A model generated the notes under the pieces. The model ran no database searches, was not told the origin of the DNA, and saw only the letters and a program-made list of their open reading frames with translations. The translations under genes and the position numbers were made by a program. From Anaerolineae bacterium UTCFX1 (GTDB lineage: Bacteria > Chloroflexota > Anaerolineae > Anaerolineales > Villigracilaceae): a stretch of DNA of 61,877 nucleotides. This document shows, piece by piece, positions 1 to 10,589 of the stretch; positions within the stretch are counted from its first letter, which is position 1, and every line of letters begins with the position of its first letter. Location of the stretch: contig MWTB01000034.1 of NCBI GenBank assembly GCA_002050275.1, forward strand, positions 1-61,877. Direction: 5' to 3'.

Positions 1-326
1 ATGCGAATCGGCTTGTAGTGTTGTTTCCAAGCCTCCATCCAGTTTTGATCGGCGATCTGTTTGTAGACGGGAGTCGGCAGAGGCTGGATCATTCCCAAAT
101 AAAAAAGCGACTCTTCGAGTTTCTGCCGCGTCTCTTCGAGTTGATCGTTCGCCTCCAAATACGCGCGGACGGTGATGGGTCCCGTTGGCGTTCCCGCATC
201 TTCCTCATCGTTATATTTCACGCCTTGTTCGGTCATCACGCCGTTCGGCGCAAAACGCGCGAACACATCCGCCACCGATTCGGCGAGTTCGCCGTCCACC
301 GTCATCGAAACTTCAAGCCAGTTCAT
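1..326 (-). CDS. prmA: Ribosomal protein L11 methyltransferase, N-terminal part (cut by window edge)
   Basis: Only the first 108 codons are present; the gene continues beyond base 1. The protein opens with MNWLEVSMTVDGELAESVAD, and further on reads QNWMEAWKQHYKPI, which fits the substrate-recognition N-terminal domain of PrmA. PrmA trimethylates ribosomal protein L11 in the cytoplasm using S-adenosylmethionine. The catalytic Rossmann domain lies outside the window. The ATG at 324-326 lies inside the last codons of the upstream Nudix gene, a 14-base overlap, so translation is probably coupled. prmA next to dnaJ is a common bacterial arrangement, which supports the call. Identification rests on the N-terminal pattern alone. 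Confidence 0.8.
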   Translation of the reverse strand, partial: MNWLEVSMTVDGELAESVADVFARFAPNGVMTEQGVKYNDEEDAGTPTGPITVRAYLEANDQLEETRQKLEESLFYLGMIQPLPTPVYKQIADQNWMEAWKQHYKPIR

Positions 327-780
327 GTTTAAATAAATCCTTGTGAACAGAACGGATCAGATCTTTTTCATCGAACAACATCCGCGGCAGATCGTTCACG
401 TCAAAATATTTCATCTCGGATACCTCATAACTTTCTCGAAATTCTCCGCCGATGATCTTGCACAGGTACATCAACGTCACATGCCGAAACAATTTGGAAC
501 TGTCGGCAAACAACAATCGCTCCACGTTGATCGTTAACCCGGACTCTTCAAAAAACTCGCGGATCACCCCCTCTTCGGGTTGCTCGCCATATTCCAACCC
601 GCCGACGGGAATCCCCCATGCAAACTTGCGATAGGTGTGCTTGAACAATAACACTCGTCCCTGCTCATCGAACACCAGCGCGGCAACCCCCACCCGAAAC
701 CGCGGACGCAAGAGATTCGCGGCGAGCGTGTGTACCCACAACGGAAACATGCCCCAAATTCGCATCAACGTCTTCATCAT
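313..780 (-). CDS. Nudix hydrolase
   Basis: A 155-residue Nudix protein with a complete Nudix box: G, five residues, E, seven residues, then REFFEESGL. Such proteins hydrolyse a nucleoside diphosphate linked to another group, using Mg2+ bound by the box glutamates; the substrate cannot be read from sequence. The reading frame is open upstream to 843. I chose the ATG at 780 because GGGGAC lies 4 nt before it and TATAAT lies at 793-798, whereas the upstream residues are not family-like. The gene follows dnaJ and overlaps prmA by 14 bases, so it is probably the fourth gene of the heat-shock operon, possibly with its own promoter. Confidence 0.85.
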   Translation of the reverse strand: MMKTLMRIWGMFPLWVHTLAANLLRPRFRVGVAALVFDEQGRVLLFKHTYRKFAWGIPVGGLEYGEQPEEGVIREFFEESGLTINVERLLFADSSKLFRHVTLMYLCKIIGGEFRESYEVSEMKYFDVNDLPRMLFDEKDLIRSVHKDLFKHELA

Positions 781-792
781 AAAAGTCCCCGC

Positions 793-828
793 ATTATAAA
801 ACACCACGAGCGGAGTTTCATCCGCTCG
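793..828 (-). promoter_or_regulatory. Hairpin and -10 box between dnaJ and the Nudix gene
   Basis: An 8-bp perfect stem (807-814 with 821-828, loop of 6) lies between dnaJ and the Nudix gene. It is followed on the minus strand by GTGGTGTTTT and then TATAAT (793-798). It could be a weak terminator for dnaJ combined with a new promoter, or a processing hairpin. The T-run is not adjacent to the stem, so I do not call it a terminator. Confidence 0.35.
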
Positions 829-920
829 CCAATTAATTACCATCCTTCGACTTGGCTCAGGACAGGCTTACCATTTACCAATTACTCACCCCAGTCTCCA
901 GTCTCAATTCTCTCTTTTCT

Positions 921-2036
921 TCATCCCCCCAACGCTTCATTCAACCAATCCAAGAATCCCTTCTCCTGCGGCTTGACCGTCGTCCCCAAACTCTGTGCTA
1001 ACCGTTCAAACAACTCGCGCTGTTCCTTCGTCAACTTGGTGGGGATCGCTACATTGACTAGCACCAACTGGTCGCCGCGTCCGCTCCGGCGAATGAACGG
1101 CACGCCCTTGTTCTTTAGATGAAAGACTTTGCCCGATTGCGTGCCAGCGGGGATTTTCAACTTCTCATCGCCGTCAATCGTCGGCGCTTGAATTTCCGCG
1201 CCGAGCGCGGCTTGCGCGATGTTGATATCGAGATTCAACAGAATATCGTTCTCGCGGCGTTTGAAAAATTTATGCGGCTTAACATCCAGCGTCAAGTACA
1301 CGCTCCCGTTCGGTCCGCCATTCTCGCCAGGACCGCCCTCCCCCGTCAAACGGATCTGCGTGCCGGCGTCTACGCCAGCGGGAATTTGTACAACCTTCTT
1401 AACCTTCTTCCGCTCCAACCCGCTTCCACGACAAGTCTTGCACGGAGATGAGATCGTCTCGCCGCGCCCGTTGCACGTCGGGCAAGTGGACGATTGCACC
1501 ATCTGACCCAAGAAAGTTTGCCGCACCGTTCGCACTTCACCCTGACCGTTACAAGTAGCGCATTTTACCGGCGATGTGCCCGGCTCCGCGCCATTGCCGC
1601 CGCAATGCGAACAAGTCTCTTCACGCGAAAATTCAATCTCTCTCTCTACGCCAAAAATGGCTTCCTCAAACGTCAGTGAAATTTGTAGTTGCAGATCGCG
1701 CCCGCGCCGCGGCGACCGACGCGAACGTCCGCCGCCCGTTGAGAAGCCAAATCCGCGGAAGAGGTCTTCGAAGATATCGCCAAAGTCCGAGGTGTAATCG
1801 TGGAATCCGCCCGCGCCGCCCAGCCCCGCTTTGCCGAAGCGATCGTAGCGCGCGCGCTTGTCCGCATCCGACAGCACGCCGTACGCCTCGTTGATCTCTT
1901 TAAACTTCTCCTCGGCGTTCGCCTCTTTATTCACGTCAGGATGATACTGACGCGCGAGTTTACGGAACGCGCCTTTGATCTCATCATCGCTCGCGTTCCG
2001 TCCCACGCCCAAGGTTTCGTAATAATCGTTGCTCAT
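921..2036 (-). CDS. dnaJ: Chaperone protein DnaJ (Hsp40)
   Basis: A full-length type I DnaJ of 371 residues. The J domain is N-terminal with the HPD tripeptide at residues 32-34, which stimulates DnaK ATPase. A Gly/Phe-rich segment follows, then four CxxCxGxG zinc-finger repeats ([32 protein letters not shown]), then the C-terminal substrate-binding domains. It delivers unfolded clients to DnaK. It lies 85 bases downstream of dnaK in the order grpE-dnaK-dnaJ, and the gap is filled by a palindromic repeat. All zinc ligands are intact, so it should be functional. Confidence 0.98.
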   Translation of the reverse strand: MSNDYYETLGVGRNASDDEIKGAFRKLARQYHPDVNKEANAEEKFKEINEAYGVLSDADKRARYDRFGKAGLGGAGGFHDYTSDFGDIFEDLFRGFGFSTGGGRSRRSPRRGRDLQLQISLTFEEAIFGVEREIEFSREETCSHCGGNGAEPGTSPVKCATCNGQGEVRTVRQTFLGQMVQSSTCPTCNGRGETISSPCKTCRGSGLERKKVKKVVQIPAGVDAGTQIRLTGEGGPGENGGPNGSVYLTLDVKPHKFFKRRENDILLNLDINIAQAALGAEIQAPTIDGDEKLKIPAGTQSGKVFHLKNKGVPFIRRSGRGDQLVLVNVAIPTKLTKEQRELFERLAQSLGTTVKPQEKGFLDWLNEALGG

Positions 2037-2046
2037 AGATCCATTA

Positions 2047-2121
2047 TGTCATTGCGAGCCACGAAGTGGCGAAGCAATCTCCTGTTTGCATAAGATTGCT
2101 TCTCGAAGACTCGCAGTGACA

Positions 2122-2122
<1 letters not shown>
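2047..2122. repeat. Palindromic intergenic repeat, copy 1 (dnaJ-dnaK gap)
   Basis: A roughly 75-bp palindrome. The outer arms are TGTCATTGCGAG and CTCGCAGTGACA (11 of 12 positions pair); the inner arms GAAGCAATCT and AGATTGCTTC pair perfectly. It fills the space between dnaK and dnaJ inside the operon, so the transcript would carry a strong hairpin there. Related copies lie at 20045, 38001, 58171 and 58328. Confidence 0.85.
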
Positions 2123-4002
<1,880 letters not shown>

Positions 4003-4070
4003 TATTAAGTTCTCCAGTGTCAAGTTTCAGATTTCATCGCCCATCAAGCCGCGCGATAATTGAAACGGTT

Positions 4071-4601
4071 TTATTGCGCCACCCTCACCAAGGCTGGACG
4101 AATCACGCGTTCTCCTAACGTATATCCATTTTGCACCACTTCGATCACATGATGGCTCTCCACCTCATCGCTCGGCTCATGCGAAATCGCTTCATGGAAA
4201 TTCGGATCGAACTCCGCGCCCGTCGCTTCGATGCGCTTAATGCCTTCCGCTTGTAGAATGTTTTGGAATTTGCGTAAGATCAAGTCTATGCCAAGTCCCC
4301 ACGCGTCGTCCGCCGGGCGATTTTGTATTGCGCGTTCAAGATCGTCCAACACAGGCAATATCTTCTTAACGATATCGCTCTTCATTGAAGCATACATCAA
4401 TTCATTATCGCGTTCGATGCGTTTTTTATAGTTTTGGAAATCCGCCTGAGCGCGCTGCCAGCCTTGAACGCTTTCCGCTAACTTTGTTGTAGTTTCTTCC
4501 AACTGATCTTGCAGCGCTTCGATCTCCGGTTGCGTTTGCCCTTCGGCTCTCAGCGCGTCTTCGGCGTCCTGTTTGTATGGATGTGTTTTGTTCTTAGTCA
4601 T
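4071..4601 (-). CDS. grpE: Nucleotide exchange factor GrpE
   Basis: A 176-residue GrpE. The N-terminal third is a charged coiled coil, followed by the conserved core (DFQNYKKRIERD) and the C-terminal beta domain (FDPNFHEAISHEP, GYTLGERVIRPALVRVAQ). It drives ADP release from DnaK. It is the first gene of the operon grpE-dnaK-dnaJ. hrcA is not in front of it, unlike in many Gram-positive-type operons, and I find no CIRCE element upstream. Confidence 0.96.
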   Translation of the reverse strand: MTKNKTHPYKQDAEDALRAEGQTQPEIEALQDQLEETTTKLAESVQGWQRAQADFQNYKKRIERDNELMYASMKSDIVKKILPVLDDLERAIQNRPADDAWGLGIDLILRKFQNILQAEGIKRIEATGAEFDPNFHEAISHEPSDEVESHHVIEVVQNGYTLGERVIRPALVRVAQ

Positions 4602-4916
4602 ATATCACACTCTCGTCGTTTGATCATTAAAGATGATTGCATTGATCGGTGAATTCATCGTCGGTCAGATCGCTCAAAATTTGAGCTGCAACATAGGTTG
4701 CGAGAATCGTCGTAGGCGACAACGCCCCGCTATCCGCTTCAAATTAACTAGTTCAGCGGGAAAGTCAATTCGATGGAATCGCGGGCGCTCAGCGGGAGTA
4801 AGGTCTTTTGTCGCGCAGTCGGTTCGCATTAAGCGGCGCTCTCCGATCAAGAACGCTGTTCAACGCGAAGCAATGATAAACGAGGCAAAAAGGGAAGTCA
4901 AATAAGAAGTATGTAA
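4602..4916. promoter_or_regulatory. grpE upstream region with a palindrome, no gene
   Basis: This non-coding stretch separates grpE from the kinase terminator. It contains a 15-bp palindrome GCTCAAAATTTGAGC (4672-4686), 71 bases before the grpE start, which could be an operator. A -35-like TTGACT lies about 165 bases upstream of grpE, but no good -10 follows it. Short open frames here have no ribosome binding site or protein-like composition. No CIRCE inverted repeat was found. Confidence 0.4.
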
Positions 4917-4948
4917 GAAAAAACGCCCGCCGTATGACGGCGGGCGTT
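4917..4948 (-). terminator. Rho-independent terminator of the kinase/PD40 gene
   Basis: A perfect 11-bp GC-rich stem (4922-4932 with 4938-4948, loop of 5) is followed on the minus strand by a T-run. It lies 18 bases after the stop codon of the Ser/Thr kinase gene and separates it from the grpE operon. Confidence 0.93.
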
Positions 4949-4966
4949 GTATCCCATCGAGAGCGC

Positions 4967-7108
4967 TCACGGTTTCGGAGCGGGTCGCCAGCTTGGGTCA
5001 AAGTCTACGCCTTTGCCGGCGCTTAGGCGCACGCGATTGCCGCCTGTAACTGAAGAGACATATATGCCTCGCCCTTCTTTTTCGCTGGCGCTTTCAAAGA
5101 TAATCCATAATCCATCCGGCGAGAACTCAACGTCTTCGATCGGCGTAGGCAGGTTCAAACGAACCGGCGCGTTCGTCGTATAGTTTGCAAACGAAAGGCT
5201 CATCAGCCATGGACGCCCCGGTTGCAGGTTGCGTTGATTGAAGAAAATAGTCGTCCCGTCAATTGACCAGAACGGTTGGTAATCCCACAGCGTTTGCCCG
5301 CTGCGCGTCAGTTGTACGTTGTCGCTCCCTACGTCGCTCATCATCCAAATTTGATAAGCGTCAAGCCGCTTCACGGTGTAAACGATCCACTTACCGTCTG
5401 GCGACCATGAAGGCTGCATATTGTCAACGCCCGACGCTGAAGTCGTTAATCGAACTACCGTTCCTGAAGCCACCGTCAGAGCATAGATCTCTTTTTGGCC
5501 GTCGCGTTCTGACGCAAAGGCTATACGCCTCCCATCCGGCGACCAAGCGGGGTCAAAATCGGAACCGGGCGTAATCGTCAGCGAACGCAGTTCCGTGCCA
5601 TCCGAGTTGACGGCATAGAGGCTGGAACGAGAAGTTATGCTTTGATAGAACTCGGCGCGCGCGCGGCATGGCGAGACGAATACTAATAACGAGCCATCGG
5701 GCGACCAAGCGGGTTGACAAGCTCCTTCGCTCATATCTGTGAGCGGGCGCACGTCCGTTCCATCTGCATTGATTACATAGATTTGCGGAATCCCAGAGCG
5801 GTCGGAAGCGAACGCAATCTGACCCAATGTTCCGCCTAGCGCAGTAGGACTGACAACAGGCGACGTATCCGCCGTCGGCATGAGCGTGTTGATTGGGCGA
5901 ACAGTCGGCGTCTGCGTGACGGTCGCTTGGGCTATAGTCGGCGTCGCCAGCGGAAGCTCAGTCACAGTCGGCGCAATAAGGGTCGGGAACGGCGTTGGAG
6001 AAACGGTTGGGATAAGATATGGAATTGGCAACGCACTCAATTGATTCATTACCGCCGGCGGAATCGCCTGCGGCGCAAAATAGACCAATCCGGCGATTCC
6101 AGCCGCAGAAAGCAACAAGAGCCAGAACACCATGGATAGTAAACGCCCCAAGCAACTTCTTCGTTTACGCGGCGGCTTAAAGGCCGGCGCTTCTTTCTCA
6201 GACGGATTAGAAGCCGCCTCCGCCTCAATGGCTCTCTGTGAATCCGGCTCCGAAGAGGGAGGCGGGGGAACAATGTAATCTTTCGTCGAATGCTGCGTCT
6301 TCGCTTTTGATCCTAACAAAGCTTTTTTAAAGTCGTCCGCCGTCTGAAAGCGTTCGGCAGGATCTACATTCATCGCCTTCTCGATCGCGCTTGCCAGTTT
6401 GCGCGCAATTTTATTATTTCGTTTGCGCAACGACGTCAACTGCGTGTTGTCCATCGCTCGCGCTAAACTATCTTCAGGGATCACGCCGCTTAACGCCGCA
6501 TACAGCGTCGCGCCGAGCGAATAAATATCGGTGCGCGGATCGGTGCGCGCCGTGCCATATTGCTCAGGCGGAGAATAGCCCGGCGTCATAGCCCGCGCGC
6601 CGGTCGTCGTCGCTTGGCTGCCGTGCAAAACTTTCGCCAAACCAAAATCCACCAGAAAGACATGTCCATCGGGTGCGATCTTCACATTGCCCGGTTTAAG
6701 ATCGCGGTGCAAAATAGGCGGCTTGCGTGTGTGTAAATAGGAAAGCGCGTCGCAGATCGCCGCGCCAAGCAGAATCGCATCGTCTTCTGTAATGTTCCCC
6801 TGACGTTCCATACGCTGGCGCAAGTCTTCCCCTTCGATATAATCCATCACCAAATATTGCCCCTCGTCGCCAATGACAAAATGATCGGTCACACGCGGCA
6901 GATTGGGATGGCGAAGATTCGCCAGAATCACAGCCTCAAGCCGGAACTGGCGCGCATATTCATCCGTCGTGAAAAGATTCTCCTTAACAGCGACATCCAC
7001 GCCAAGGTTCTCGTCCACCGCGCGATAGACTGAACCCATACCGCCTTGTCCGAGAACCTCCAAAATGCGATAACGTTTATGAAGCAACACACCGCGTTCA
7101 AGAGTCAT
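4967..7108 (-). CDS. Membrane Ser/Thr protein kinase with extracellular PD40/TolB-like propeller
   Basis: A 713-residue PknB-type (Hanks-type) kinase. The cytoplasmic kinase domain spans about residues 13-275, with the glycine loop GQGGMGSV (20-27), ATP lysine K42, catalytic HRDLKPGN with D136, and DFG with D154. All catalytic residues are present. A single membrane helix (about 330-352) is followed by a Thr/Pro-rich linker and four to five PD40 beta-propeller repeats (ASDRSGIPQIYVINADGTD type, with WSPDG motifs). The topology suggests that the external propeller senses a ligand or wall component and signals inward. The substrate is unknown. It lies 61 bases after the PAP2 gene, probably in one transcript. 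Confidence 0.92.
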   Translation of the reverse strand: MTLERGVLLHKRYRILEVLGQGGMGSVYRAVDENLGVDVAVKENLFTTDEYARQFRLEAVILANLRHPNLPRVTDHFVIGDEGQYLVMDYIEGEDLRQRMERQGNITEDDAILLGAAICDALSYLHTRKPPILHRDLKPGNVKIAPDGHVFLVDFGLAKVLHGSQATTTGARAMTPGYSPPEQYGTARTDPRTDIYSLGATLYAALSGVIPEDSLARAMDNTQLTSLRKRNNKIARKLASAIEKAMNVDPAERFQTADDFKKALLGSKAKTQHSTKDYIVPPPPSSEPDSQRAIEAEAASNPSEKEAPAFKPPRKRRSCLGRLLSMVFWLLLLSAAGIAGLVYFAPQAIPPAVMNQLSALPIPYLIPTVSPTPFPTLIAPTVTELPLATPTIAQATVTQTPTVRPINTLMPTADTSPVVSPTALGGTLGQIAFASDRSGIPQIYVINADGTDVRPLTDMSEGACQPAWSPDGSLLVFVSPCRARAEFYQSITSRSSLYAVNSDGTELRSLTITPGSDFDPAWSPDGRRIAFASERDGQKEIYALTVASGTVVRLTTSASGVDNMQPSWSPDGKWIVYTVKRLDAYQIWMMSDVGSDNVQLTRSGQTLWDYQPFWSIDGTTIFFNQRNLQPGRPWLMSLSFANYTTNAPVRLNLPTPIEDVEFSPDGLWIIFESASEKEGRGIYVSSVTGGNRVRLSAGKGVDFDPSWRPAPKP

Positions 7109-7169
7109 TGAAACAGATAGTCTCCAATAGATAGAAATAGCAGAGGTGAGATTATATCAAACTAACGCG

Positions 7170-8153
7170 CTAGGCTTCAGGCGCATTTGCCAACTTGAGG
7201 CGAAAAAACATCCAGGGCGCGCCGCCAATAATCCAAAAGCCGACCAAGCCATAACGAACATAACGCAGTAAATACGCAGTTGGATTTTCGCCCGTCGGAA
7301 AGACCATGCCTAAACCGCGCCATAGAATCAGAACGCCAATCAAGCCGACAAAGAAACGTAATGCGCGCTTCCCGCCTGAACCGTCTGCCCGGTAGCCGCC
7401 TTGCGAAGCGATCCACGCCGCGCCAACCGCCATGCCGAAGAACGTTCCCGCCGCGGTAAAGATATCTTCCAGCGAGATTGGGTCAGGAGTCACGTCGGAG
7501 GAACGAAGCGCGTTCGCTTCATACGCGGCAGGAAAGACGTACCCCGCCAACCGGTTCACGCTGACCCACCCCAGCGCGATCATCACAATCGAAACGACAA
7601 ACGCCAACGCCGCTTGCCGCCGCGCCGATTTCGTTCGCAGCCACGCCGCAACCGTATCCCAATAACGCAAGAACGCCCACAGCAACGCGCCGCCGATTAT
7701 CCACCCCGCAAGCACATCGTGAAGGAAATGCACGCCGAGGTACAAACGCGAAAATCCGATCAAGAAGATCAATGCGACAGCCGTCCACTTCCAAAATCTA
7801 GCGCTTGCCGATGCGAGCGTACCCCACACCGCTACCGCATGTTGCGCATGACCGGAGGGCATTCCAAACGATGTTTCCGCCGATAACGCCTTTACGTTTT
7901 CGCTGACCCAATACGGGCGCGGACCCGCGAACCACAATTTGAGATAGTAGTTAACGCTTACGCTGGCGAGCAACGTGAACGCCACACGCAAGCCAAGTCG
8001 CGCATCAATGCTCCAGTAGATCAGCGGAAGAACGAGAAAGAAGAAGTCTTGCGTGCCGAGAAATGAGAAGAATTGCATGGGTTCTTCAAGCCAACCGCCC
8101 AACGCTTGAATGGCGACGATCCAATTGACTCCATATTGAACTAACGCATCCAT
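7170..8153 (-). CDS. PAP2-family membrane phosphatase
   Basis: A 327-residue polytopic membrane protein with the three PAP2 signature motifs: KLWFAGPRP, MPSGHAQH and SRLYLGVHFLHD. The conserved Arg, His and Asp residues are present, so it should be catalytic. Family members dephosphorylate undecaprenyl diphosphate or phosphatidic-type lipids at the membrane; which one applies here cannot be read. The frame is open to 8246, but I start at the ATG at 8153 because a full GGAGG lies 6 nt upstream. The C-terminal extension of about 150 residues holds more membrane helices than the minimal family. Confidence 0.9.
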   Translation of the reverse strand: MDALVQYGVNWIVAIQALGGWLEEPMQFFSFLGTQDFFFLVLPLIYWSIDARLGLRVAFTLLASVSVNYYLKLWFAGPRPYWVSENVKALSAETSFGMPSGHAQHAVAVWGTLASASARFWKWTAVALIFLIGFSRLYLGVHFLHDVLAGWIIGGALLWAFLRYWDTVAAWLRTKSARRQAALAFVVSIVMIALGWVSVNRLAGYVFPAAYEANALRSSDVTPDPISLEDIFTAAGTFFGMAVGAAWIASQGGYRADGSGGKRALRFFVGLIGVLILWRGLGMVFPTGENPTAYLLRYVRYGLVGFWIIGGAPWMFFRLKLANAPEA

Positions 8154-8181
8154 TTCAACCTCCTCGATTCGAACTTGATGT

Positions 8182-8210
8182 TTGACGCTTGCGCCTCTTA
8201 ATTGTACACT
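8182..8210 (+). promoter_or_regulatory. Sigma-70-type promoter of the transglutaminase gene (leaderless)
   Basis: TTGACG (8182-8187), a 17-base spacer, then TACACT (8205-8210). The ATG follows after only 7 bases, so transcription would begin at or next to the start codon. There is no Shine-Dalgarno sequence. The same TTGACG-17-TACACT promoter occurs before the metK riboswitch. Confidence 0.85.
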
Positions 8211-8217
8211 ACCTTTT

Positions 8218-10578
8218 ATGAAGAAACCTTTCGCGCCCGCGTCCATTCATTGGTGGGACTGGACCTCCGTGGCGTTGCTGATCGCCTTGCTCCAAGCGCT
8301 CGCCACCCGATTAGTCGCCACGCAATGGACGCCGCACCTAGGGTTAATGCGCGGATTCGCCTGGATGGGGGCGGCGGTCGGGTTAGCGTTAGGATATAGC
8401 GTCATTCCTCAACGCAAAGCGCGCTGGCTTTCTTTTTTCTATATGACGACGTTGCTTCCGTTGCAATGGACAACCGTCATCGAAGGGTCGGTTGCGCTGG
8501 AAGAGAAACTGGTCAGCGTAGGCGGGCGAATCATATTTTCAATTTCCGAATTAGCCTCCAGTCGCCCGGTCGAAGATCCGCTGTTTTTTATCGCGTTGAT
8601 GTCCATCGCATTTTGGACGATCAGCGCTTCCGCCGCCTATCAACTGACGCGCCGACAAAATTTCATCCGCGCCATTCTGCCTTCGCTGGTCGGAATCTTA
8701 ATTATTCAATATTACGATAACGCCTTAAACGCCCGCATGTGGCTTCTGGCGTTCTTCATGCTTCTCGCTCTGCTGTTGCTTGGTCGGTTAAATTTCCTAT
8801 CGGAACAAAAACGCTGGCAAGCTAACGATATCTTCCTTTCGCCGGAAAGTCGCTCCGACCTATACAGCGGTTTGATTATTGCCGCTGGCGCACTGATCGT
8901 CATCGCTTGGTTAGCGCCGCCTTCGTTAATGAAAATTGAAACCGCTCGCCGCGTCTGGAATCAAATTTCCAAACCATGGGCGGAGTTTACGGATCGTTTC
9001 GAAAATGCCGTCAGCGCGCTAAAATCGCAAATCGGCGGCGCGCCTAATCCAGAATTCTACGGCTCGCAACTAGAGTTAGGAACTAGCTTCCCTATAACCG
9101 AAGAGCTCATGTTCGTCGTTGCAGCGCCCGACCTGCCTACCGGCGCAAAGCCTCCTCGCTATTATTGGCGCGGCAGAGTCTACGATCAATTCGTAAACGG
9201 AGAATGGAAAATTAGCGCCGCACATAATGAATCGTTTTCTTCAAAAGCGCCGCCAACGCAACTTACAGACGGCACGATCGTCGCCCATTTCGGATTCCAA
9301 GTCGGCGAACAGCCCATCTCTCTATTATTCGCTCCTGCAAATACGATCTGGATCAGTCGCCCGGGCGTCGCCGCTCGCGCGCCAAACCAGACGGACACCG
9401 ATGTTCTCTCATGGAGCGCATTGTCTACCTTGTTGCCGGGAGAGACCTATCAAACCGTAACGTCGCTGAATAATCCAAACATCGAAGAGTTGCGCACAGC
9501 GGGAACGGAATATCCACAGTGGGCGCGCGACCGCTATTTACAACTTCCTAAAGGCTTCTCGCCGCGCATCGCCAACCTCGCCCAAGAGATCACAGCCGAA
9601 GCGGAAACGCCCTACGAGAAAACTGTCAGCATAACGCGTTACCTACGAGACAATATCCGTTATGCGCCTACAATCCCCGACCCGCCTTTTGCCGCCGATC
9701 CGCTTGAGTGGATTCTATTCAAACACAAACAAGCCTTTTGCGTTTATTACGCAAGCTTGGAAGTCGTTATGTTGCGTTCAGTTGGAATACCTGCGCGCTT
9801 GGCAGTCGGATTTGCCGAAGGAGAAACCGTCTATAGAAATCGCGCGCTTCGAGAGGACGATCAACCGCAGGTTTCGTATCGAGTGCGCAAGGCAAACGCG
9901 CACGCTTGGCCCGAAGTATATTTCCCCAACGTAGGCTGGGTCGAATTCGAACCGACAGGCAATCAAACGCCGTTGGAACGTCCGCATGCGCCGCGCGACT
10001 CAGAACCGATCGTAGGATTAGCTCCCTCTGCTTTAGCGATCCCCGACTTAGAATTAGACGACCCTTTAGAAACGAAACCCCTCAAAACAGATCTCGATCT
10101 CTCCGTTGCTCAAGCGCAACGCCGCTCATTCATCCTCACTGCGCTGCTTCTCGCAGTCATCGCGTTGACCGTTTATATAAACCGTCGTTACGCCTTACCG
10201 ACCCGCATTCCTTCGCTCATCCGCGCCTCTATAGAACGCGGCGGAATGGAATCCCCGGTTTGGGTAATCAATTGGGAACGTTGGGCAAATCTTTCTTCGA
10301 TCGAACGATCATTTGGGAGCGTAAACGCCGCCCTACGCTGGCTGAAACAAACGCCGCCCATTCACGCTACCCCAGCAGAACGCGCCTATCAACTCGCCGA
10401 ACTCCTACCCGATGCCGCGCCTTCGATAAAACTACTTCTAGACGAACATCAAATATCGCTTTATACTCCTAGAAGCGCAGATGTAAAAAAAGCGCGAAAG
10501 GCAGCGCGAAGAATTCGCTTCCAAGCCGCTCTCGTTCGTCTGCATCTTATGCGTACAACTCATCCTGATTCGCCTTAA
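8218..10578 (+). CDS. Membrane transglutaminase-like protein (TgpA/DUF3488 type)
   Basis: A 786-residue protein with about six N-terminal membrane helices, a large external region, a transglutaminase-like core at about residues 450-600, and one C-terminal helix (about 640-660). The core shows the Cys of KQAFCVYYASLEVVMLRSVG, the His of ANAHAWPEVYFP and an Asp/Glu in WVEFEPTGN, so the papain-like triad looks complete. Architecture matches the TgpA/DUF3488 group, whose substrates are poorly known. In other bacteria it is often encoded with an AAA ATPase and a DUF58 protein, neither of which is adjacent here. Confidence 0.88.
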   Translation: MKKPFAPASIHWWDWTSVALLIALLQALATRLVATQWTPHLGLMRGFAWMGAAVGLALGYSVIPQRKARWLSFFYMTTLLPLQWTTVIEGSVALEEKLVSVGGRIIFSISELASSRPVEDPLFFIALMSIAFWTISASAAYQLTRRQNFIRAILPSLVGILIIQYYDNALNARMWLLAFFMLLALLLLGRLNFLSEQKRWQANDIFLSPESRSDLYSGLIIAAGALIVIAWLAPPSLMKIETARRVWNQISKPWAEFTDRFENAVSALKSQIGGAPNPEFYGSQLELGTSFPITEELMFVVAAPDLPTGAKPPRYYWRGRVYDQFVNGEWKISAAHNESFSSKAPPTQLTDGTIVAHFGFQVGEQPISLLFAPANTIWISRPGVAARAPNQTDTDVLSWSALSTLLPGETYQTVTSLNNPNIEELRTAGTEYPQWARDRYLQLPKGFSPRIANLAQEITAEAETPYEKTVSITRYLRDNIRYAPTIPDPPFAADPLEWILFKHKQAFCVYYASLEVVMLRSVGIPARLAVGFAEGETVYRNRALREDDQPQVSYRVRKANAHAWPEVYFPNVGWVEFEPTGNQTPLERPHAPRDSEPIVGLAPSALAIPDLELDDPLETKPLKTDLDLSVAQAQRRSFILTALLLAVIALTVYINRRYALPTRIPSLIRASIERGGMESPVWVINWERWANLSSIERSFGSVNAALRWLKQTPPIHATPAERAYQLAELLPDAAPSIKLLLDEHQISLYTPRSADVKKARKAARRIRFQAALVRLHLMRTTHPDSP

Positions 10579-10589
10579 TAGGTATTCGC

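Noticed and set aside
4602..4690. CIRCE operator upstream of grpE
   Set aside because: The canonical TTAGCACTC-N9-GAGTGCTAA is absent. Only a short unrelated palindrome is present.
4633..4905. Possible 90-residue gene between grpE and the kinase terminator
   Set aside because: No ribosome binding site, no domain, and it overlaps the promoter region of grpE. Composition is not coding-like.
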